From the NCBI GenBank assembly GCA_036785325.1, contig JAXIVH010000188.1, positions 198,501 to 262,500 of the forward strand: 64,000 nucleotides of DNA, in the 5' to 3' direction. The notes under the pieces are model-generated. The model was given only the letters and a program-made list of their open reading frames with translations, did no database searches and was not told where the DNA came from. Below, one piece after another: positions 10,743 to 64,000 of this stretch. The stretch is from Urophycis tenuis. Its lineage: Eukaryota > Chordata > Actinopteri > Gadiformes > Phycidae. How positions within the stretch are numbered: the stretch's first letter is position 1; each line of letters starts with the position of its first letter. A program made the position numbers and the translations under genes.

Positions 10743-11377
10743 GGGGGGGGGGGGATGCATGACACTTTCAACAAGACAATGTCAAGAAAATGTAAAGGAG
10801 AAGGACTGGGGTGGAGGTGGAGGACCCTTCCTCACCCAGACAGACCTGACGGGGGAGGTGAAGACAATGTGTGTTTGGTGGGGGTCGAAGGGGGGGGAGT
10901 CAAAAGAAAGATGATACAAGTGTTTTTATTACTTAGTTTTTCCTTATGTACAACTAAGGCTTATTGGTTAAATAACAACTCTCAGGCCCCCCGCTGTTTC
11001 TACATCACCCTCTCTGTGTGTTCCTACATCACCCCCCCCTGTGTGTGTTCCTACGTCACCCCCGCTCCACCCCCACTCGTTCCTCTGTAAACTCGGTGGC
11101 TCCATCCGGATGATAACATGATAGATGGGTGGAGGTATGGATGGGGGTAGAGGTGTGTCACCGTTGGGGGGGATGGACAAAAAAGGGAGATCAAGAAAGG
11201 GTGGAGGGGAGGTGGGGGGGTGTGGGGGTGAGACAGGAGTTTTCTCATTTCTGATGTCTGCTGCAATTCAGTATCTAAAATGTGCAATTCCATTAGCCAC
11301 TGCCATGGTGGAGGGGGGAGGCGGGGGAGTCATGATGGGTGAAGCAGGCGGGGGGGTGTGGAGGGGGTGAGGCAGGT

Positions 11378-58277
<46,900 letters not shown>

Positions 58278-58329
58278 CCCCCTCCTGTCTCTTGGCGCTC
58301 CTTATCTTTCTCCGAGCGAGAGGATATAC

Positions 58330-58335
58330 TTTATA
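58330..58335 (-). promoter_or_regulatory. TATA-like motif upstream of ppp1r12a
   Basis: TATAAA on the minus strand, 53 bp before the start codon, with GC-rich sequence beyond it. The 5' UTR would be very short if this were the TATA box, so it may be chance; the region could equally be a TATA-less promoter. Confidence 0.25.
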
Positions 58336-58449
58336 GTGCCACTATCCCACAGCAGCGCACTGGGGCGTGGGAAGGGGGTGGTGGAGGTGGCGGTGGTGTG
58401 GTGGGAGCTGAGAGGGCGTCTGGGTTTTTCATAATCTCGCGAGATGTTG

Positions 58450-59099
58450 GGGACGACAGCTCACTGCTCTGCAGTATAACGTCATCATCTGGCCGTTAAA
58501 GGGGAAAGTGACAGGATCAGCAGAGAAACAAAAAGCTCAACGTTATTAGGACGCTGGTGATCATTTATTAACAGTGCGTGTCTACGTTAGGACAGATTAT
58601 GCCGTTTATAGTTAGGACTATATTTAAATGGAACATGTCATGTCATGATTTAGGCCGACATTGCATATATCGGACGCATTGCATTGTCTTTTTATTGCCA
58701 AAAATGAATAATGTCTGTCAAGTTTAATAACGAGCATGTAAAGTTAAAATAAGTTCAGAGCAAGGTTATTCACTTTGATCAATTAGTGTTCATCAATTCG
58801 GCTCCAATCATGCAGTATCCCAAAATAACCATCATGGTAATTGTCTCTTGACTAACACGACGCTGCGTGAGTCACTGGCTTGGCTGGGATGACACCAGGG
58901 GAGCGAGGAGCAGGTGGGAGAACACAAGGGAGTAAGTGGGAGAGGGAAGGAGGGGGTCCGTAGGAGGAGGTGGGAGAGGGGAGGATGGAGAGGTAAGCAT
59001 CCCCTCTTTCAGATGAGACATGTAAGTGGATCCATGTGTGCAGTCATTATCTCAGAATCTTCTGCACATTGAAGGTTTGTTTTTGGATTTTTTTTTTTT
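58450..59099. other. upstream intergenic stretch, no gene seen
   Basis: 5' flank of ppp1r12a. I see no open coding region or RNA gene, only a purine-rich patch at 58905-58995. Confidence 0.5.
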
Positions 59100-59590
59100 T
59101 TGCAATGATGAAGATAAACTACAAACCACTACCATTTTCAGTTACAGAGAAGGTGAGAAACGCTGGAAACGAGGCCTTACATCACGGAGACAAAGTGCCG
59201 TTATGTGCTCCATGTGGCAGGCTGCAGCAAACCAGGGAGCCATCCATCTGTTGGTATACGTGTTGGTGTGGTGACCGCCAGCATCCACTGTGAGTGAGTG
59301 TTCTATCAGTGACTGTTGGCTGGCAGGACACTCAACACAGCCCCAATCACATATATGTCAGTTACAGTTTTCAGCTTTTGAGTCATTTAAATATTCACCT
59401 ATAATTAATCTATAAGGGGATGTTTTTGTGATTGTTGTCATTTCAAAAGGTATCATAAGAGCAACTTTAACACAACTCAATAAATGCTAGCTTTTGAACC
59501 CTCAGCAAATGTTTTGTGGATCAAGTTTCATACTGAACTTGTTTCAGTATGCAAATGGTACCGTTATGTATAATGTATATGTTATAAATA
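59100..59590. repeat. low-copy duplicated unit, copy A
   Basis: Diverged copy of the sequence at 59600-60135. Both share CATCCACTGTG, GGCTGGCAGGACACTCA, AATATTCACCTATAATTAAT, CTATAAGGGGAT and CAAATGTTTTGTGGAT. An exon-like plus-strand segment precedes it (PFSVTEKVRNAGNEALHHGD). Function unknown. Confidence 0.6.
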
Positions 59591-60135
59591 TCTCCTCAAA
59601 TTATAATTACTTTAAAAGGGGATACACTCCCTGCAGTTGAGTTGACCTTCAGGTTTATTTGAAAGGCATGGCCACACTTTGTCCACATGTATATGTTTCC
59701 ATTCCTCATGAAAGAGAAGCGTGGAGGAGTGGGAAGTGATGGCCGACATCGTGAGCCCCGAGGGTCTGTGGGGGTCCCCCACATACCACGTGCACAGTGT
59801 GGGGCCAAGACCAGCCACCAATATCCACTGTGGTTCAATGTTTTACCAATGCCTGTAGGCTGGTAGGATACTCAGCCCCAATCATGTGATTGGGACTATT
59901 ATATGTTTATTATGGGGCTATTACATGTTACATGTGATATATATTTCAGTATATGTTACAGTTTTCAGATTTCAGTCATATTAATATTCACCTATTATAG
60001 ATCTATAAGGGGATATCTTTGTGATTGTTATAATTTCAAAAGATATCTTAAGAACAACTCGGTACACACTGGCCTTTTGAATCCTCAACAAATGTTTTGT
60101 GGATTTTATTTCATACTCAACTTCCATACCTTTAC
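59590..60135. repeat. low-copy duplicated unit, copy B
   Basis: The left half (59590-59800) is roughly 90% identical by eye to 63770-63985 at the window edge; the right half matches copy A. Open frames exist on both strands of the left half. I cannot identify a protein. Confidence 0.65.
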
Positions 60136-60402
60136 ACAACCTCTTTCTTGTAGTATACTCATCAAAGGAATATGTAAAGAATATGTATATTTTCCCTACT
60201 GCCCTCTATTAGCCATCCCACCCACCAGCTCCCACCCAGCTTGATACAACAATTTCAAGTTTGAAGTTTCAAGTTTATTCTCACATTCAAGAAAACAACG
60301 TTCATCATTACCAGCAGTGAAGTTCATGTTGTCTGAGTCAGCTTAAACCTTAGCTAATAAAATAAGATAAAATATAAATCAAATTAGTCAACTGTTTCCC
60401 AA

Positions 60403-60488
60403 TATATATATATATATATACATATAGATAGATAGATACATATCTATATAGATATGTATCTATATATAGATATATATCTATAAATAGA
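60403..60488. repeat. TA/GATA-rich palindromic simple repeat
   Basis: (TA)n followed by GATAGATAGATAC and mirror-related TATCTATATAGATATGTATC units, able to fold on itself. Confidence 0.85.
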
Positions 60489-60920
60489 TTATTTGGCATC
60501 AGATCATCATGTATGAGGAAGTGATTGAGGTTTGCAGGAACAGGAGGGGCATTTCTCAAGTCACACCACCTGCCAAATCACCGTCTGCTGCCGTCCCAAG
60601 TATTTGGCCCCATCAAGGGGCTCGAGTCAACGTCACGATTCACACACACCAATTATTCCGTCAAATCTGACACTGTTTGGGCATTAGAGGCGTCTTTGGG
60701 GAACAGTAGAGACAATGCCCCGAGGCGGACTGAGTCACCTACCAGCGAGGCTAGGTAATGTTTTTCACACAACTGCTGAGATGAAGGATGAATGAATGAT
60801 TCCTAGAGGGAAGTTCCTTGTTTACGCTGATAATTGCTTGTTTCCGAGCTGACGTTTTGTGAAGTCGAGTGCTTTGGAAAGACTTTTTCCAATGCAAAGA
60901 CGGACTATCTGTGCTGATGA

Positions 60921-60942
60921 GTGTGTGTGTGTGTGTGGGTGT

Positions 60943-61020
<78 letters not shown>
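60921..61020. repeat. (GT)n microsatellite with a GA tail
   Basis: About 91 bp of GT with two GGGT interruptions, then GAGAGAGAGA. Confidence 0.95.
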
Positions 61021-61022
<2 letters not shown>

Positions 61023-61341
61023 CTATGCAATTAATCAATGTTATATGTTGATATTTTGCAAGGTCTTATATATCATATAGGCCTGCTAAAAACCTATGAA
61101 ACCAAGAATTATATATGGCCATGTGACTCTTCATTGTTTTTTGAACAGATCTTTGGCAGATATGTTTATCAAACTATATTTATCAAAAGGAAGCATTGGT
61201 CATTTTCATATTCATTACATAACATCCAGTTATGTAACAGTCTTGCAATCACCATCACCATCTCATGTTCACTGATCTCATGCCAAGGGATGGGAATAAC
61301 TCCTCTGATGAATCTGCACAGGTAACCGTGACAACGCGGTA

Positions 61342-61470
61342 CTCAGTGAGAGAGAGAGAGAAATGAAGGGAGGGAGAGAGAGGGGGAGAGAGAGAGATGG
61401 AGGGAGAGAGAGATGGAGCAAGAGGGACGGGGAGAGAGATAGAGCTAGGGAGGGAGGGAAGGAGGCGATG
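61342..61470. repeat. GA-rich simple repeat
   Basis: Irregular GAGAGA and GGGAGG units. Confidence 0.9.
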
Positions 61471-61756
61471 GTTGGACAAGTGTGGACAAGTGAGTACCAT
61501 CTGAGGAAGGCCAGATGCCCCCGCTCGTCCGTCGCCCGCCGCCCGTTACCGTGACGACGCTGGCGCCCAGCGACAGCGACACATTCGCCGCCGTCGCCAC
61601 CTCCTCCTCGCCGTCCTCGCCCGGACCCAGACGGCCACGAGTTATCACGCCGGATAGAAATAGTCCCGCTTTGATGTCACGCCGAACGGGGGAGGGCAAG
61701 GGGACGTTGAAAGGTGTGGGGGAGTAATACCCCCCGTCCTGGTAGTGTCTGTCCAT
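61445..61756 (-). other. unidentified GC-rich open frame
   Basis: Minus-strand open frame of 103 codons starting MDRHYQDGGYYSPTPFNVPL and ending inside a GA repeat. A GGTACTCAC after TCAGAT (61491-61499) could be a weak donor. The frame is also open upstream of the Met, so it might be an internal exon of a neighbouring gene. No homology recognised. The GC-rich composition alone could keep it open. Confidence 0.25.
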
Positions 61757-62423
61757 TAGTCCCTGTCTGATTGGCCAGCTTATCCCCGGCCTAGCGCCAT
61801 CAGGACAGAGTTAGCAGGTCTGGCAGGACAAGCATGGCGGTGGTGCACGCGTTATAATCTGTAGAGAGACTGTAATAACACACTGCAGTGAAAACCACAG
61901 CAAGTTAAAAATGAAAAAAGGTGGCCTGAACCTTCGAGGCCATTGCGTTTACTGTCGTGAATAGATGCATCCGTATCTTTCATTCAGAGTCGTTCTTACA
62001 TCAAAAAACTCTTACGGCTTTTCAAGGTTTTCAATGTCATGCTGTCAGGTTGTTTTTATTTCACCCCCTTATCAATAATATCACTGGAACCTGAAATATC
62101 ACAATCAAACAGAAAGAAGCTAGTGAATGCATTGTAACTTTGTTCAATGCTGAAAGGCATCAAACTATGTTGTGTCAGGTCATCTCTTGAAGGACTTGAA
62201 CATAGCTGGTCAGAGATAATGGGGGAGAGATGGAACAAACAGAGCAGAGAGCGATGATAACGGAAGGTGCTCACAGCCAACTGATGGCTCTGTCTGCCCT
62301 TTCAACAGGTGTGAATAAGAAAGCAACATGAGATTTATTTGACACTGGTGAAGGGCTAGCAGGGGAAGTCCAACATTGAGACACACAGCACCCACACTCA
62401 TGCACAGACCGACCAGACAGAAA

Positions 62424-62450
62424 GACACACACACACACACACACACACAC
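62424..62450. repeat. (AC)n microsatellite
   Basis: About 27 bp of AC. Confidence 0.9.
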
Positions 62451-62553
62451 CTCCATCCCCATTGCCATGCAGATCCCCTTGCTCATGTTCCAACTAACAG
62501 GTGTCATATATCTTTCCTCTGAATATGCTCATCTCCCACATAAATTTACATAT

Positions 62554-62556
<3 letters not shown>

Positions 62557-62611
<55 letters not shown>
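62557..62611. repeat. (CA)n microsatellite
   Basis: About 55 bp of CA. Confidence 0.95.
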
Positions 62612-62613
<2 letters not shown>

Positions 62614-62899
62614 CTACAAAATTTTGTGATGAATCATTTTCCAAATTACTAATTTGTTATTTAGCGGACGCTTTTATCCTAAGTGACCTCAGTGACCTCA
62701 TGTGTCATTGTGGAGCAGATAAGGGTTAGAACATGTTTCTCGAGGAGGCCTGTGCACGTTAGGCTGTGGACACGGGAGAGCCAATCCAGAGCCGCTTGAC
62801 TGGAAGGTCGGGACACCAGGGGGACAAGGAGAGATAACGAGCGTCAAGGAAAGTACCTGCTCAACATCTAACGAGGTAACCAGGATCGGAGCTCTCACA

Positions 62900-63765
62900 G
62901 AAACGACAGGAGAGTTGCTGTGGCGACCGGGTCCACTACAGAGGAGTCTGAGTGCGTTAACGCTGAGATCTGCTCCTAGCCAACAGCTGCACCCTTACCC
63001 GGGACAGAAATAGGGTCTGGAGGTCTTCACCTTCAGCCACAGCATCTCTCTCTGATGATTGTCTCGCGGTACCCGCGAGCCAACGTAGCATAACAACACG
63101 CGCTTAAGTGTGCTAACGACAACTCGAAAGTGCGGCGTAGTAATGCTAAGTATGAGCACATGACAGCAGGTCTTACTTAGATGGTATCCCCGTAGCTTAA
63201 TGCACGGCCGTGTGTTTCTTTAAGTCACAAATGACTCATTAGAGCCTAATAGGTCGAGGCTATTTCAGTGGCCTTGTTTCTAAGAGAAAGGGGGGACTAA
63301 TAATAGGACAAATGCAGAGCTATGCTAAAGCCTGGAATGGGTGAGCGCTAAAAGCTACATTGAATTACTGAAGCTAACATTACGCTGTTACCATATGCTA
63401 AGCAAAACCTAACACGTGCTAACGATGGGTTAGCATTGTAAGGTTTGGTCAATATTGATAGGAAATTGGATGAAAACAAAACAAGGCCAAATGTCACTCA
63501 ATTCAACTACATTAACTGATGGGAAAATTGACGTGTTTTAAACTGTTTTTTTAAAAGAATTAAATGAAGTCACATTCACAATTCTACCAAATTACATGCT
63601 GTTTATTTTTTTGATTTATGCCTTTGTAATTTCCTCCTTTTTAAACTCCTGAATCTATTAGTAGTCTAATTACTAGAACAAGGTTTTGTGACACGTATGT
63701 ATGCTGTGTTATATTATATATACAAAAGATTGGGGCATATATATATATATATACAGTATATATTA
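62900..63765. other. intergenic stretch, no gene seen
   Basis: No coding region, RNA gene or clear transposon end recognised. Confidence 0.45.
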
Positions 63766-63769
63766 AACA

Positions 63770-64000
63770 TATGTCCTCTAATGATAATTACTTCAAAAGG
63801 GGATACACTCCCTGCAGTTGAATTGACCTTCAGATTTATTTGAACGTTATGGCCATACTCTCCCCACATGTATTTGTTTCCATTCCTCATGAAAGAGAAG
63901 CGTGAAGAAGTGGGAAGTGATGGCCGACATCGTGAGCCCCAAGGGTTTGTGGGGGTCCCCCACATACCGCGTGCACAGTGTGGGCTGCACACAGCGGGGT
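63770..64000. repeat. low-copy duplicated unit, copy C (cut by window end)
   Basis: Near match of 59590-59800, including GGGGATACACTCCCTGCAGT, GTTTCCATTCCTCATGAAAG and GATGGCCGACATCGTGAGCC. It runs off the window edge. Confidence 0.7.

Larger units (their letters stand above)
9588..11377 (-). other. ppp1r12a: ppp1r12a 3' UTR (probable)
   Basis: This is the non-coding sequence after the canonical stop at 11378-11380. AATAAA on the minus strand at 9613-9608 is followed by TTGTACATTGTAAAG, a plausible cleavage context, so I put the transcript end near 9588. The region includes a long (GT)n tract, G-rich runs and no open frame of note. The end point is inferred from the hexamer alone. Confidence 0.5.

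Overview
The window is vertebrate, most likely teleost, nuclear DNA. The signs are a 26-exon split gene, hundreds of bases of (AC)n microsatellite, tRNA-derived SINEs, an L2/CR1-like LINE, and piggyBac and Tc1/mariner-IS630 type DNA transposons. There is no operon structure and no prokaryotic signal. The one gene read with confidence is ppp1r12a (MYPT1, the myosin phosphatase targeting subunit). It lies on the minus strand from the start codon at 58277 to the canonical stop at 11378, with a 3' UTR running to about 9590. I placed 26 coding exons, each with GT/AG sites and matching phase. They sum to 3282 bp, a 1093-residue protein slightly longer than mammalian MYPT1 (about 1030).

Layout: 141-2535 is a Tc1/mariner-IS630-like element whose intron-containing transposase carries a frameshift. 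3032-7696 holds three diverged copies of an exon-like unit on the minus strand. An unclassified 341-bp repeat interrupts the middle copy, and a 5'-truncated LINE (4603-7308) sits between copies two and three. That LINE is itself split by a piggyBac relic (4746-6461, TTAA duplication). 7700-9590 has nothing I can name. 9590-58277 is ppp1r12a. 58278-58450 is its 5' flank. 58500-64000 is intergenic, with a locally duplicated, partly open sequence in three copies (about 59100-60135 and 63770-64000).

The predicted protein has the full MYPT1 plan: a KVKF PP1-docking motif, ankyrin repeats, an acidic stretch, a long Ser/Thr-rich centre, the two ROCK-type inhibitory sites (RRSTQGVTL and KRRSTGVSFW), and a C-terminal coiled coil ending in a leucine zipper. 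Its role is to tether the PP1 catalytic subunit to myosin.

The most interesting points are possible isoform sources not expected from the simple gene model: a second terminal exon encoding a different leucine-rich tail (12898-13041), a candidate cassette exon repeating the WRxGLRKTG motif of exon 10 (27591-27689), a block of four consecutive frame-neutral Ser/Thr-rich exons, one of them between very long pyrimidine tracts, a 17-bp microexon, and UG-repeat tracts beside several splice sites. Two low-copy exon-like repeat families flank the gene and I could not identify them.
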